Assembly (NCBI GenBank): GCA_035315345.1
Contig: DATFYA010000045.1
Span: forward strand, 30,761-94,760
Direction: 5' to 3'
Length of the DNA: 64,000 nucleotides
From: Candidatus Methylomirabilota bacterium
GTDB lineage: Bacteria; Methylomirabilota; Methylomirabilia; Rokubacteriales; CSP1-6
The notes beneath the pieces are model-generated. The model did not search any database and had not been told where the DNA came from. It saw nothing but the letters and a program-made list of their open reading frames with translations. This document shows positions 1 to 8,833 of the stretch, piece by piece (positions within the stretch are counted from its first letter, which is position 1; every line of letters starts with the position of its first letter). A program made the translations under genes and the position numbers.

Positions 1-2292
1 GGCCACCACCATCCAGACCTGGTGGCCGCCGCCCGCCACTGCTTCGACCAGCAGGTTCCCTTCCAGGCGCAGGCCTCGATCCGCGCCGGCGCGGCCCGCC
101 TCGCCGAGGCGCTCTGCCGGCGGCTCGGCGACTACGTGGTGACCCTGACCAACTCGGGGACCGAGAGCGTCGAGGCCGCGATCAAGCACGCCCTGCTGGA
201 GCGCCCGCGGCCGACGCTGTGGGCGGTGCGCGGCGCGTTTCACGGCAAGACGCTGGGATCGATCCAGTTCACGTGGTCCTATCGCGAGCCCTATCAGGGG
301 CGCGGCCCGCAGGTGCGCTTCCTCGATCCCCACGATCCCGAGGACTGGAAGGCGGCGGCGGCCGAGATCGATTCGGTCTCGGCGATCCTGCTGGAGCCGG
401 TGGCCGGAGAGGGAGGCATCCGGCAGCTGCCGTCGGCGTTCGTGGAGTGGGTGATGGCGACCTGCCCTCCGGCCGGCGTCCCCATCATCGTCGACGAGAT
501 CCAGAGCGGCATGGGTCGCACCGGCACGTTCCTCGCGTCCGAAACCCTCGGGCTCGCGGCGGACTATCTCTGCCTCTCGAAGTCGCTGGGCGGCGGCATC
601 GCCAAGATCGGCGCACTCCTCGTCCGGCGGAGCCGCTTCGTGAACGAGTTCTCGCTCCGCCACACCTCGACCTTCGCGGAGGACGAGTACGCCTGCGCGA
701 TCGCGCTCGAGGCCCTCCGCCTCATCGACCGCGACGACCTGCCCGCCCGCTGCCGGGCCCGCGGCGCGTTCCTGCTCGCCGCGCTGCGTGGAGTCCAGGC
801 GCGCTTCCCCGACCAGGTGAAGGACGTTCGCGGGTTCGGGCTCATGGTGGGGTTCGAGCTGCACGACCACGCCGACGCGAGGTCGTACAGCCTGCGGATG
901 CTCTCGCGCCAGAGCTACCTCGGCTACGTCGCGTCGGCCTACCTGCTGAACGTCCATCGCGTGCGGGTGGCCCCGACCCTCGGCGATCCGAGGACCCTGC
1001 GGCTCGAGCCCTCGGCCTACGTCAGCGAGGAGGCGCTCGCCCGGTTCGTGCGGGGCGTCGAGGAGCTGTGCGCGCTGCTGCGCGCCGAGAACGTGGCCGC
1101 GATCGCCGGGCACACCGTGGGCTTCATGGGCGGCGCGACGACGGAGGGCCCGGTCGCGCCCCGTCCGGATGTCCAGGAGGACCCGCGCACCGCGCGGCGG
1201 GTCGGCTTCATCGGCCATCTGCTGCTCGACGAGCACGTGACCATGGTGGATCCCTCGTATCGATCCTTCTCCCCGGCCGGGCTCGAGGAGTACCTCGATC
1301 GGACCGCGCCCATCGTGGACCCGATGGTCTTCGATCGCATCCACGTCCGCTCGCTGACCGGCGAGGAGGTCCACCTGAGCTTCGTCGGGCTCGACATCAC
1401 GTCGCGGCAGTTCGCCCGCGCGCGGGACGCGAAGAACTCCCGCTGGATCGCCGAGAAGATCGAGGCGGCGGTCCAGGTCGCGAAGGACGCCGGCTGCAGC
1501 GCGGTCGGGTTCGGCGGCTACACCTCGATCGTGACCGCGAACTGCCGGCGCGTCCGCACGAACGGCGTCGCGCTGACCACCGGAAACGCGCTGACCGTCG
1601 GCATGGGCGTGGCCGCGCTGCGCGAGGCCGCGCGCCGGCGCGGCATCGATCCGGCCGCGAGCCGGCTCGCGGTGGTGGGGGCGGCCGGCAACATCGCGAG
1701 CACCTACGCGGTGCTGATGGCCCCCGAGGTGCGTGAGGTCGTGCTGGTGGTGCGGAACCTGCGCTCCCCGAAGATTGCCCCCATCGTGGCCGCGGTGGAG
1801 GCCGCCGCCCCCGGCCGCGTCGTCCGGGTGGTGGACGATCTCGCCGCGCTGACCGGCTGCCCGCTCATCGTGTCGGCGTCGAACACCCCGGAGCCGCTCA
1901 TCCACCCGCGTCACCTCGGCCGCGGCCCCGCGGTGATCTGCGACATCTCGCTGCCCGCCGACGTGTCCGACGCGGTCGCGGCCGAGCGGCCCGACGTGCT
2001 GGTGGTGACCGGCGGCGTGGTGCGGCTGCCGCTGGACACGCACTTCTCGGTCGGCGGGGTCCCGCTCCCGCCCGGGCACGTGTTCGCCTGCATGGCCGAG
2101 ACCCTGCTCATGGGCCTCGAGGGGACGTGGAAGGCCACGTCGATCGGACCGGTGACCGCCGAGAGCGTCCGGCACGCGATGGCGATGGCGGAGAAGCACG
2201 GCTTCACGGTGGGCGACGTCGGCGCGAACACCTCCGCCGCACGCTTGATGGGCCTCGGGTCCTCGCAGCACCAGCGGCCGCGGACTGCCTGA
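1..2292 (+). CDS. Class-III aminotransferase fused to acyl-ACP-reductase-like (AAR) domain, 5'-truncated
   Basis: The frame is open from base 1, so the N-terminus lies outside the window; residue numbers here count from the in-frame GTG at 22. The first ~370 residues are a PLP-dependent class-III aminotransferase (acetylornithine/4-aminobutyrate type) with VDEIQSG (D158) and the likely Schiff-base lysine in CLSKSLGGG (K187). From ~394 onward the protein resembles cyanobacterial long-chain acyl-ACP reductase: VGFIGHLL, then FGGYTSIV, a Rossmann nucleotide-binding loop VVGAAGNIAS (~552), and FACMAE with C690 where AAR has its acyl-accepting cysteine. By family knowledge that half would reduce an acyl thioester to an aldehyde, which the aminotransferase half could aminate; the substrate is unknown. 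The stop is 1 nt before the next gene. Domain calls are firm, the combined reaction is inference. Confidence 0.85.
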   Translation, partial: GHHHPDLVAAARHCFDQQVPFQAQASIRAGAARLAEALCRRLGDYVVTLTNSGTESVEAAIKHALLERPRPTLWAVRGAFHGKTLGSIQFTWSYREPYQGRGPQVRFLDPHDPEDWKAAAAEIDSVSAILLEPVAGEGGIRQLPSAFVEWVMATCPPAGVPIIVDEIQSGMGRTGTFLASETLGLAADYLCLSKSLGGGIAKIGALLVRRSRFVNEFSLRHTSTFAEDEYACAIALEALRLIDRDDLPARCRARGAFLLAALRGVQARFPDQVKDVRGFGLMVGFELHDHADARSYSLRMLSRQSYLGYVASAYLLNVHRVRVAPTLGDPRTLRLEPSAYVSEEALARFVRGVEELCALLRAENVAAIAGHTVGFMGGATTEGPVAPRPDVQEDPRTARRVGFIGHLLLDEHVTMVDPSYRSFSPAGLEEYLDRTAPIVDPMVFDRIHVRSLTGEEVHLSFVGLDITSRQFARARDAKNSRWIAEKIEAAVQVAKDAGCSAVGFGGYTSIVTANCRRVRTNGVALTTGNALTVGMGVAALREAARRRGIDPAASRLAVVGAAGNIASTYAVLMAPEVREVVLVVRNLRSPKIAPIVAAVEAAAPGRVVRVVDDLAALTGCPLIVSASNTPEPLIHPRHLGRGPAVICDISLPADVSDAVAAERPDVLVVTGGVVRLPLDTHFSVGGVPLPPGHVFACMAETLLMGLEGTWKATSIGPVTAESVRHAMAMAEKHGFTVGDVGANTSAARLMGLGSSQHQRPRTA

Positions 2293-2293
2293 G

Positions 2294-3517
2294 GTGGCCG
2301 CGCCGCCCGCGCGGCCGGCCGCCCCCGCGCTCCCCGATGCGCCCGCCCGCGCGGCGGGGACGGCCCGCTACCACGTCCGCCTCGTCGACAGTGCCGGCGA
2401 TCTGCCCGCGGCGGACTGGGCGACGGGCCGTGAGATCGCGGGCCACGTGTTCATGGACTCGCGGTTCCTCGGCGCGGTCGAGCACGCGTTCCGCGGGCAG
2501 GCGCGCTTCTTCCACGCGCTCGTGTACGACGAGGCGACGCGCCCGCAGGCGTGGGCCTCGCTCTGCTCGTTCCCGGTCGACGTCACCACGCTGGCCGGGC
2601 CCGGCGTGCAGTCCGTCGTGCGCGGCATTCGTTTCGCGCTGCCGCGGCTCGGGCTGCTGCGGACGTTCTTCGTGGGCCTCCCGGTGTCGCTGGGCCAGAG
2701 CCATCTCGCCATCGCGCCGGGGGCCGACGCCGCGATGGTGATCGACGCGCTGGGCGAGGCGGTCGAGCAGGCCGCCGCGCGCGAGGGAGCCTGGCTGGTG
2801 GTCTGGAAGGAGTTCGACGAATCGGCGGCGGCGCGCCTGGACCCGCCGCTGCGGGCGCGGGGCTACCGCCGCGCGGAGTCCCCGCCGATGCACGAGCTGG
2901 ACGGCCGCTTCGCCGACTTCGCGGCCTACTGCGCCGCGCTCACCTCGCACTACCGCAGCGACGTCCGCCGCTCCGAGCGGAAGTTCCGCGCCTCCGGGCT
3001 GCGCGTCGTCCACCTGCGCGATCCCGAGGAGATCCGGCGCGTCTACACCGCCGACGTGCACCGCCTCTACGAAGCCGTCGTCGCCCGGGCGACCGTGAAG
3101 CTCGAGACGCTGCCCGTCGAGTTCTTCCGGGAGCTGACGCGCCGGCTTCCCGGCCTGGTCAGCCTCACCGCGATCTCCGACGGCGAGCGCATCGTCGCCT
3201 TCAACTGGGGGATGATGGACGGCCGGGTGCACCACTTCCTGTTCTGCGGGATGGACTACTCCGTCGCACGCGACGCCGATCTGTACTTCAACCTGATGTA
3301 CCACCAGCTGGACGACGCCCTGCGCCGCGGCCCCGAGCGCATCGAGGTGGGGCAGACCGCCGACATGTTCAAGGCGCGCCTGGGGTGCCGCGCGGCCTCG
3401 CGGTACTTCTACGTCAAGGGGGGCCGGCCCGCCGCGCGCGCGGCCCTGGCGCGCGCCTTCCGGCTCGTGTTCCCGGATCGCCCGCCGGTCCCGTCGTACG
3501 CCGTCTTCCGCCGATGA
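2294..3517 (+). CDS. GNAT-like N-acyltransferase (FemAB/BioF2-like fold)
   Basis: A 407-residue protein starting at GTG 2294, directly after the preceding stop. The C-terminal half (~200-385) has features of the acetyltransferase family related to FemAB peptidoglycan-bridge enzymes: an HYRSDVRRSERKF segment, then FNWGMMDG and a GMDYSVARDADLYF loop followed by IEVGQTADMFKARLG. No membrane segment or signal peptide is obvious. It is wedged between the aminotransferase/AAR fusion and an SDR with no gap, so it probably acylates the amine made by its neighbour. That role is inference; the family assignment is moderately sure. Confidence 0.7.
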   Translation: MAAPPARPAAPALPDAPARAAGTARYHVRLVDSAGDLPAADWATGREIAGHVFMDSRFLGAVEHAFRGQARFFHALVYDEATRPQAWASLCSFPVDVTTLAGPGVQSVVRGIRFALPRLGLLRTFFVGLPVSLGQSHLAIAPGADAAMVIDALGEAVEQAAAREGAWLVVWKEFDESAAARLDPPLRARGYRRAESPPMHELDGRFADFAAYCAALTSHYRSDVRRSERKFRASGLRVVHLRDPEEIRRVYTADVHRLYEAVVARATVKLETLPVEFFRELTRRLPGLVSLTAISDGERIVAFNWGMMDGRVHHFLFCGMDYSVARDADLYFNLMYHQLDDALRRGPERIEVGQTADMFKARLGCRAASRYFYVKGGRPAARAALARAFRLVFPDRPPVPSYAVFRR

Positions 3518-4341
3518 TCTGCGTGGTCACCGGCGCGACCTCGGGGATCGGCAAGGAGACCGCGGTCGCGCTCGCCAAGGGCGGCGCCACCGTCGCGATG
3601 GTCTGCCGCACGCGCGACCGGGGCGAGGCCGCGCTCGCCGAGATCCGGCGCCGCGCCGGCCACGACGCGGTCTCGCTCTTCGTCGCCGACCTGTCGTCGC
3701 AGCGGGCGATCCGGGCGGTGGCCGCGGAGCTGCAGGCCGCGCTGCCGCGCATCGACGTCCTGGTCAACAACGCCGGGCTGGCCCTGCGCGACCGCCTCGT
3801 CACCGAGGACGGCTTCGAGAACACCTTCGCGGTGAACCACCTCGCGTACTTCCTGCTGACGCGCCTGCTCCAGCCCACGCTCCTGGCCAGCGCTCCCGCA
3901 CGCGTGGTCAACGTCTCCTCGGAGGCGCATCGCTGGGGCTCGATCCGCTTCGACGACCTCATGGGCGAGGTGGCGTACGACGGCTGGAAGGCCTACGCGC
4001 AGTCGAAGCTCGCCAACGTCCTGTTCACCTACGAGCTGGCGCGACGACTGGACGGCACCGGGGTGACCGCGAACTGCCTGCACCCGGGCCTGGTCGGCAC
4101 CGCGTTCGCCAGCCGTGGGCCGTCCCTCATTCGCATCCTCTCGCGGCTCGCGCGCCCGCTCCTGCGCAGCCCGGCGAGCGGCGCGGCCACGTCGGTGTAC
4201 CTGGCCTCGGCGCCCGAGGTGGCGACGGTGACCGGTCAATACTTCGCGGGCCGGCGGGCGCGCCGCTCGAGCCCGGCGTCCTACGATCGGGCGCTGGCCG
4301 CGCGGCTGTGGGGAGTGAGCGAGCGCCTGGTCGGGTTCTGA
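3514..4341 (+). CDS. Short-chain dehydrogenase/reductase (SDR)
   Basis: A 275-residue classical SDR. It shows the N-terminal cofactor motif TGATSGIG (residues ~7-14), NNAG near residue 85 and the catalytic YAQSK (Y161, K165). The lack of an acidic residue right after the second strand and the basic CRTRDR segment suggest NADP(H), as in retinol-dehydrogenase-like members. The ATG overlaps the previous stop by 4 nt (ATGA), so translation is probably coupled within a three-gene operon. It could reduce the aldehyde or a keto intermediate of the aminotransferase/AAR product; the substrate is not known. It ends 1 nt before the convergent minus-strand gene. Confidence 0.88.
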   Translation: MICVVTGATSGIGKETAVALAKGGATVAMVCRTRDRGEAALAEIRRRAGHDAVSLFVADLSSQRAIRAVAAELQAALPRIDVLVNNAGLALRDRLVTEDGFENTFAVNHLAYFLLTRLLQPTLLASAPARVVNVSSEAHRWGSIRFDDLMGEVAYDGWKAYAQSKLANVLFTYELARRLDGTGVTANCLHPGLVGTAFASRGPSLIRILSRLARPLLRSPASGAATSVYLASAPEVATVTGQYFAGRRARRSSPASYDRALAARLWGVSERLVGF

Positions 4342-4342
4342 G

Positions 4343-4930
4343 TCAGACCAGGTCGGGGCTCTGGATGCGGAAGGCGAGGATCACGCGCAGGATGCCCAGC
4401 AGCAGCCCGAAGGCGGCGACGTGCAGGGCCAGGGTCATGAGGTCCTGAGGCGGCCGCGCGAGGATCAGCACCCCGAAGATCAGCGAGATCACCGCGGTGG
4501 CCACGATCAGCGGCCGGCCGCGCCAGCTGCCCCGTAACACCATGGCCTCGATCACCTGCAGCACGCCCGTGATGATCGCCCACCAGGCGAGAACCACCAG
4601 CGGCTTCAGCCACCACGCGAAGAACAGCACCAGGACGCCCGCGACGACTCCCGTCAGGCCCTTGCACGCGAGCAGCCGCCACCGGCCACCTCGGGTGAGT
4701 CCCCACGCGGCCGCAAACAGGGCCACGAGGCCGTCGATGAGCGCGAAGCCGGCGAAGAACGTGGCCATGAGGGCCGCGGTGATGCGCGGGAGCCAGAAGG
4801 CGAAGAGGAGCATCGCGCCCTCCGCCAGGCCGAACAGCAGGGCCAGGATCGCGCGGAAGCCGAGCGCCCACTGCACCGGCTGCTCCAGCCTCGGCGGACC
4901 GCTCGACATCGGCACCGGCCGGGAGGCCAT
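4343..4930 (-). CDS. HdeD-family (DUF308) membrane protein
   Basis: A 195-residue, very hydrophobic protein with about six transmembrane helices and no soluble domain. The pattern of paired helices (ALFGLAEGAMLLFAFW, then GVLVLFFAWWLKPLVVLAWW) fits the DUF308/HdeD family, whose E. coli member sits in the acid-fitness island. The start at 4930 lies 35 nt from the 18-bp operator at 4965-4982, with a second copy further upstream, so it is a good candidate for control by the regulator that binds this motif. An HdeA-like protein occurs at 41 kb in the same window. The biochemical activity of the family is unknown. Confidence 0.8.
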   Translation of the reverse strand: MASRPVPMSSGPPRLEQPVQWALGFRAILALLFGLAEGAMLLFAFWLPRITAALMATFFAGFALIDGLVALFAAAWGLTRGGRWRLLACKGLTGVVAGVLVLFFAWWLKPLVVLAWWAIITGVLQVIEAMVLRGSWRGRPLIVATAVISLIFGVLILARPPQDLMTLALHVAAFGLLLGILRVILAFRIQSPDLV

Positions 4931-4964
4931 TGGCCGATCTCACCACGCCCCGCGTCGGACTGCC

Positions 4965-4982
4965 ATGGGACCAAGGTCGCAC
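4965..4982. promoter_or_regulatory. DosR-box-like operator, copy 1
   Basis: Sequence ATGGGACCAAGGTCGCAC. The left half-site is perfect; the right one has one core mismatch (GTCG for GTCC). Its edge is 35 nt from the start codon of the HdeD-like gene. The function is inferred from recurrence and position. Confidence 0.75.
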
Positions 4983-5042
4983 AGAATCCGCGCCGGTCGG
5001 CCACGTATTCGTCGGTGCTGTCGAGGCGCGCGCGCCTCGGTC

Positions 5043-5060
5043 ATGAGACCAAGGTCCGAT
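5043..5060. promoter_or_regulatory. DosR-box-like operator, copy 2
   Basis: Sequence ATGAGACCAAGGTCCGAT, 78 bp beyond copy 1 on the HdeD-like side. One substitution in the left half-site (GAGAC). Confidence 0.7.
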
Positions 5061-5283
5061 GGCGGTGCCTGGTTTCTCCGGCGACAATCGGCTCTCGACC
5101 GGCGCGGGGACCGCCGCCTGCGGATCCTCCGGCCCGGTCGCCGTGTCACCGGACGGCAGCCCAGGGTGGGAGTTTCGGGGCGCGGCCGGTGGCACGGTTC
5201 TCGGGGCCGTCGGGGTGTCATCAGAGCGCCGAGGTCGCCTTCGATGGCCGCTCCGGCCGCGCACGGTGACATATCGGTCCGCT

Positions 5284-5301
5284 ATGGGACCAAAGTCTTA
5301 T
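5284..5301. promoter_or_regulatory. DosR-box-like operator, copy 3
   Basis: Sequence ATGGGACCAAAGTCTTAT, 72 nt before the GTG of the DUF3300 gene. It is placed to control the DUF3300-DUF2950-solute-binding-protein operon. Confidence 0.75.
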
Positions 5302-5372
5302 GGCGTTTCCGGGCTGCTCGCCTCAAAATCGCGCGGTGAAAGACAAGGTTTGGGTGTCCGAGGAGGAGAGCC

Positions 5373-6917
5373 GTGCGCCTGACTGACAAGACCATTGCCT
5401 GGGTGACCGTGCTTCTCCTGGTCGTGCCGCCGCTGGCACCGGCTCAGACGCCACCGCCGCCTCCCGCCGGCCCGGCTCCCGCTGCCCCGCCGCCAGGTAG
5501 CGCGCCCTCTGGCGCCCCCGCGCTGCAGGCCAACCCGTTCACGGCCGAGCAGCTCGATCAGCTGACGGCGCCGATCGCGCTCTACCCGGACCAGCTGATC
5601 GCGCAGGTCCTGATGGCCGCGACCTATCCGCTCGAGGTCGTGCAGGCCGCGCGCTTCATGAAGGACAATGCGAGCCTCAAGGGCGATGCCCTGAACGAGG
5701 CGCTCAAGCAGTACGACTGGGACGACGCGGTCAAGTCCCTCGTCACGTTCCCGCAGGTGCTGTCGATGATGGACAGCAAGCTCGACTGGACACAGAAGAT
5801 CGGCGATGCGTTCCTCGCGCAGCAGAAGGACGTGCTGGATTCGATCCAGCGCCTGCGGCAGCGCGCGCAGGCCTCGGGCAATCTCAAGAGCACGCCCGAG
5901 CAAACCGTCACGGTGGAACCTGCTCCGGCCTCATCCTCGACGGTGGTCGTGCAGCAGCAGCCGGCCCAGGTCATCACGATCGCCCCGACCAACCCGCAGG
6001 TGGTGTACGTGCCCACGTACAACCCGACCACGGCCTACGGGGCCTGGCCATATCCGGCCTATCCGCCGTACGCCTACTATCCTCCGGGCTACATGGCGGG
6101 CGCCGCGATGTTCTCCTTCGCGGCCGGCGTGGCCGTGGGCGGCGCGCTCTGGGGCAATTGCAACTGGGGCGGCGGCGAGGTGGACGTCGACGTGAACAAG
6201 AACAACAACTTCACGAAGAACGTGAACCGGACCGATGTGGCCGCCAAGCGAACCGAGCGGCAGACGAACCGGCAGAGCCAGAGCTGGCAGCACAACCCCG
6301 AGAACCGCAAGGGCGCCCAGTATCGGGACCAGGCGACCCAGCAGAAATACAATCGCGGCGGCGATCGGCAGGCGGCCCAGTCCCGGGAGGACTTCCGCGG
6401 ACGCGCCGACCAGGGGCGGCAGGACGTCGGCGGCGGAAGAGGTCAGGGCGGCGCCGGCGGCGACCGGCCGGGCGGCGGCGCGGGTGGCGAGCGTCCCGCG
6501 ACCGCTGACCGACCGGGTGGTGGTGACCGACCCGGTGGTGGCGATCGACCCGGCGGCGGTGACCGGCCGGGCGGCGGCGCGGGCGGGCAACGTCCGGCCA
6601 CGGCTGATCGGCCCGGGGGTGGTGATCGCGGCGGAGCAGGCGGTGGCGCGGGCGGGCGAGCGGAGGGCGGATTCGGCGGCGGTGGTGGGGGCCAGGCCCG
6701 AGGCGGAGGCGGTGGCGGCAGCGCTTTCCAGGGCATGGGGCAGGGCGGCGGCTCCGCACAGAACTTCAGCAATCGCGGTCAGTCGAGCCGCCAGAGCATG
6801 GGCTCCTCGCGCAACGCCGCCACGAGGCCGTCGGGGGGCTTCAGCGGGGGCGGCGGCGGCGGTGGCGCTCGTGGCGGCGGGGGCGGCGGCGGCGGTCGCG
6901 GAGGAGGACGGCGATGA
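5373..6917 (+). CDS. DUF3300 secreted protein with Gly/Arg-rich tail
   Basis: A 514-residue protein starting at GTG 5373 after a strong purine-rich ribosome site. It has a signal peptide (cut near APAQTP), a Pro/Ala linker, then the DUF3300 core: AEQLDQLTAPIALYPDQLIA, a VVYVPTYNP stretch and a Tyr/Pro-rich segment followed by a short Gly/Ala-rich segment. The last ~170 residues are low-complexity, with repeats of GGDRPGGG and poly-Gly, so the DNA at about 6430-6910 looks repetitive but is coding. DUF3300 genes are commonly followed by DUF2950 genes, as here, with a 4-nt overlap. The function of the family is unknown; an envelope location is likely. Confidence 0.85.
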   Translation: MRLTDKTIAWVTVLLLVVPPLAPAQTPPPPPAGPAPAAPPPGSAPSGAPALQANPFTAEQLDQLTAPIALYPDQLIAQVLMAATYPLEVVQAARFMKDNASLKGDALNEALKQYDWDDAVKSLVTFPQVLSMMDSKLDWTQKIGDAFLAQQKDVLDSIQRLRQRAQASGNLKSTPEQTVTVEPAPASSSTVVVQQQPAQVITIAPTNPQVVYVPTYNPTTAYGAWPYPAYPPYAYYPPGYMAGAAMFSFAAGVAVGGALWGNCNWGGGEVDVDVNKNNNFTKNVNRTDVAAKRTERQTNRQSQSWQHNPENRKGAQYRDQATQQKYNRGGDRQAAQSREDFRGRADQGRQDVGGGRGQGGAGGDRPGGGAGGERPATADRPGGGDRPGGGDRPGGGDRPGGGAGGQRPATADRPGGGDRGGAGGGAGGRAEGGFGGGGGGQARGGGGGGSAFQGMGQGGGSAQNFSNRGQSSRQSMGSSRNAATRPSGGFSGGGGGGGARGGGGGGGGRGGGRR

Positions 6918-7837
6918 GGAACATCGGCAGGATCGCCGGTCTGCTGCTCGTGTTGATCCTGGCCTCGTCGCCGGGGCCGCCAAGCGACGCGGCCGATGCG
7001 AAGCAGCGGCGGTTCACGACGCCGGAGCAGGCCACGACCGCGCTGCTGGATGCGATCAAGACGGGCGATCGCAAGGCCCTGGTCGACGTGCTGGGGGCGG
7101 AGGGTCGAAGCCTCGTGTCCTCGGGGGATGCGATCGCCGATCGCAACGCCGGTCAGCGATTCGGCGCGGAGTACGACGAGGCGCACCGCATCGAGGCCGG
7201 CGGCGGCAAGCTGGTGCTCCACGTGGGCACGGAAGACTTCCCGTTTCCCATTCCGCTCGTCCCGGACGGGCCGGAGTGGCGCTTCGACACCCAGGCGGGC
7301 AAGGAGGAGATCCTCAATCGCCGGATCGGGCGCAACGAGCTGGAGGTGATTCAGGTGTGCCTCGCCTACGTCGACGCGCAGCGCGACTACTACTCGGCGG
7401 ACCGCAATGCCGACGGGCTGCGCGAGTACGCGGCACGATTCGCCAGCACGCCGGGAAAGCGGGACGGCCTCTACTGGCCCACGAAGCCCGGCGAGCCGCT
7501 CAGCCCGCTGGGTCCGCTGGTCGCGCAGGCGCGAGGTGAGGGCTATCGCAAGGCCGACGGCCGCACGCCGATCCCCTACCACGGCTACTACTACCGCATC
7601 CTGACCGCGCAGGGACCGGCTGCGTCGGACGGGGCGTACGACTACGTGGCGCACGGCCACATGATCGGCGGCTTCGCCCTGGTGGCCTATCCGGCCCAGT
7701 ATGGCAACTCGGGCGTCATGACGTTCATCGTCAACCACGAGGGCGTCGTCTACGAGAAGGACCTGGGCCCGGACACCGCCGCCGTCGCGCGCGCGATGAA
7801 GCTGTACAACCCCGACTCCACCTGGAAGAAGGCATGA
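6914..7837 (+). CDS. DUF2950 secreted protein
   Basis: A 307-residue protein with a signal peptide (LLLVLILASSPGPPSDA) and the DUF2950 signature: an FTTPEQATTALLDAIKTGD opening, a YVDAQRDYYS stretch, and the PYHGYYYRILTAQG and FALVAYPAQYGNSGVMTF blocks. The ATG overlaps the DUF3300 stop and its own stop overlaps the next ATG, so three genes are probably translationally coupled. Length and order match the usual DUF3300-DUF2950 pair. The molecular function is unknown. Confidence 0.88.
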   Translation: MRNIGRIAGLLLVLILASSPGPPSDAADAKQRRFTTPEQATTALLDAIKTGDRKALVDVLGAEGRSLVSSGDAIADRNAGQRFGAEYDEAHRIEAGGGKLVLHVGTEDFPFPIPLVPDGPEWRFDTQAGKEEILNRRIGRNELEVIQVCLAYVDAQRDYYSADRNADGLREYAARFASTPGKRDGLYWPTKPGEPLSPLGPLVAQARGEGYRKADGRTPIPYHGYYYRILTAQGPAASDGAYDYVAHGHMIGGFALVAYPAQYGNSGVMTFIVNHEGVVYEKDLGPDTAAVARAMKLYNPDSTWKKA

Positions 7838-8706
7838 GGGAGACCATGACGATCCGGGCCCTGACCCTGCTCCTGACGATCCTCCTGCTGGCCTCGCCCG
7901 CGCTCGCCGCCGAGCCGGAGCCGACGCTCAAGAAGATCAAGCGCACCAACACCATCGCGCTCGGCTACCGGGAATCCTCGCGCCCCTTCTCCTTCGTCGG
8001 CGACGACGGCAAGCCGGCCGGGTACTCGGTGGATCTCTGCACGCGAGTGGCGGCGGCGGTCGGCAAGGAGCTCGGGCTGCCGGGTCTTCAGACCAAATGG
8101 GTCAAGCTCACCGTCGAGAACCGGATGCCGTCGGTGATGAACGGCACGGTGGATCTCGAGTGCGGCTCGACGACCGCGTCGCTGAAGCGCCAGGAGCAGG
8201 TGGACTTCAGCCTCCTGACGTTCGTGGACGGCGGGAGCCTGCTCGTCACCGACAGCTCCAACATCGTGGGCGTGATGTCGCTGATCGGCAAGCGCGTCGC
8301 GGTCATCCCGGGCACCACGACCGAGAAGAGCCTCGACGAGGCGCTCAAGCGGCACACCGTGACCGCCACGGTGGTGCCGGTGAAGGACCACGCCGCCGGC
8401 GTGGCCGCGCTGGATTCGGGCGCCGCCGACGCCTACGCCTCGGACCGCGTGATCCTGATCGGCATCGGCCGCACCTCGAAGGACCCGGCCAAGCTCTCGC
8501 TGGTGGACGACATGTTCTCCTACGAGCCCTACGGCCTCATGATGCGCCGGGGCGATCCCGCGTTCCGTCTCTCCGTGAATCGGGCCCTCGCCGCCATGTA
8601 TCGCTCGCGGGAGGTCGTGCCGATCTTCGAGAAGTGGTTCGGATCCATGAGCACCGCCGGGCATCTGATCGGCGCCATGTACATCATCAACGGACTGCCC
8701 GAGTAG
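7834..8706 (+). CDS. Amino-acid-type ABC transporter substrate-binding protein (SBP_bac_3)
   Basis: A 290-residue periplasmic binding protein. The signal peptide ends at ALAAEPEP and is followed by the family pattern: a GYRESSRPFSFVGDDGKPAGYSVDLC-type opening (residues ~45-70), the GTVDLECGSTTASLKR ligand-binding segment, and a C-terminal YEPYGLMMRRGDPAFRLSVNRAL block typical of glutamate/aspartate-binding proteins. No permease or ATPase gene is nearby, so it either serves transporter subunits encoded elsewhere or acts as a sensor. It overlaps the DUF2950 stop by 4 nt, an unusual partner for a binding protein. Confidence 0.85.
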   Translation: MRETMTIRALTLLLTILLLASPALAAEPEPTLKKIKRTNTIALGYRESSRPFSFVGDDGKPAGYSVDLCTRVAAAVGKELGLPGLQTKWVKLTVENRMPSVMNGTVDLECGSTTASLKRQEQVDFSLLTFVDGGSLLVTDSSNIVGVMSLIGKRVAVIPGTTTEKSLDEALKRHTVTATVVPVKDHAAGVAALDSGAADAYASDRVILIGIGRTSKDPAKLSLVDDMFSYEPYGLMMRRGDPAFRLSVNRALAAMYRSREVVPIFEKWFGSMSTAGHLIGAMYIINGLPE

Positions 8707-8833
8707 GTTCGCGATCGGGCCCGTCTTCATCGACGGACAGTCTCGCCCGGCCGCCCGGTTTGCTCGCCGATGACCACGAGGAGTTGCCGCTGATGGTTCG
8801 AGCGGGCATTCACTGGGGACGAGGAGACGCGCG

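Larger units (their letters stand above)
4931..5372. other. Divergent intergenic control region with three operator copies
   Basis: This 442-bp gap separates the minus-strand HdeD-like gene from the plus-strand DUF3300 operon. I see no convincing gene in it; the reading frames open across it have no ribosome site or protein-family character. It holds three copies of the recurrent 18-bp palindrome (4965-4982, 5043-5060, 5284-5301) and a purine-rich ribosome site (aggaggagag) before the GTG at 5373. Confidence 0.6.

Noticed and set aside
6430..6910. Tandem-looking GC-rich repeats that could suggest a minisatellite or CRISPR-like array
   Set aside because: They encode the Gly/Arg/Asp/Pro-rich tail of the DUF3300 protein; there are no unique spacers of constant length.
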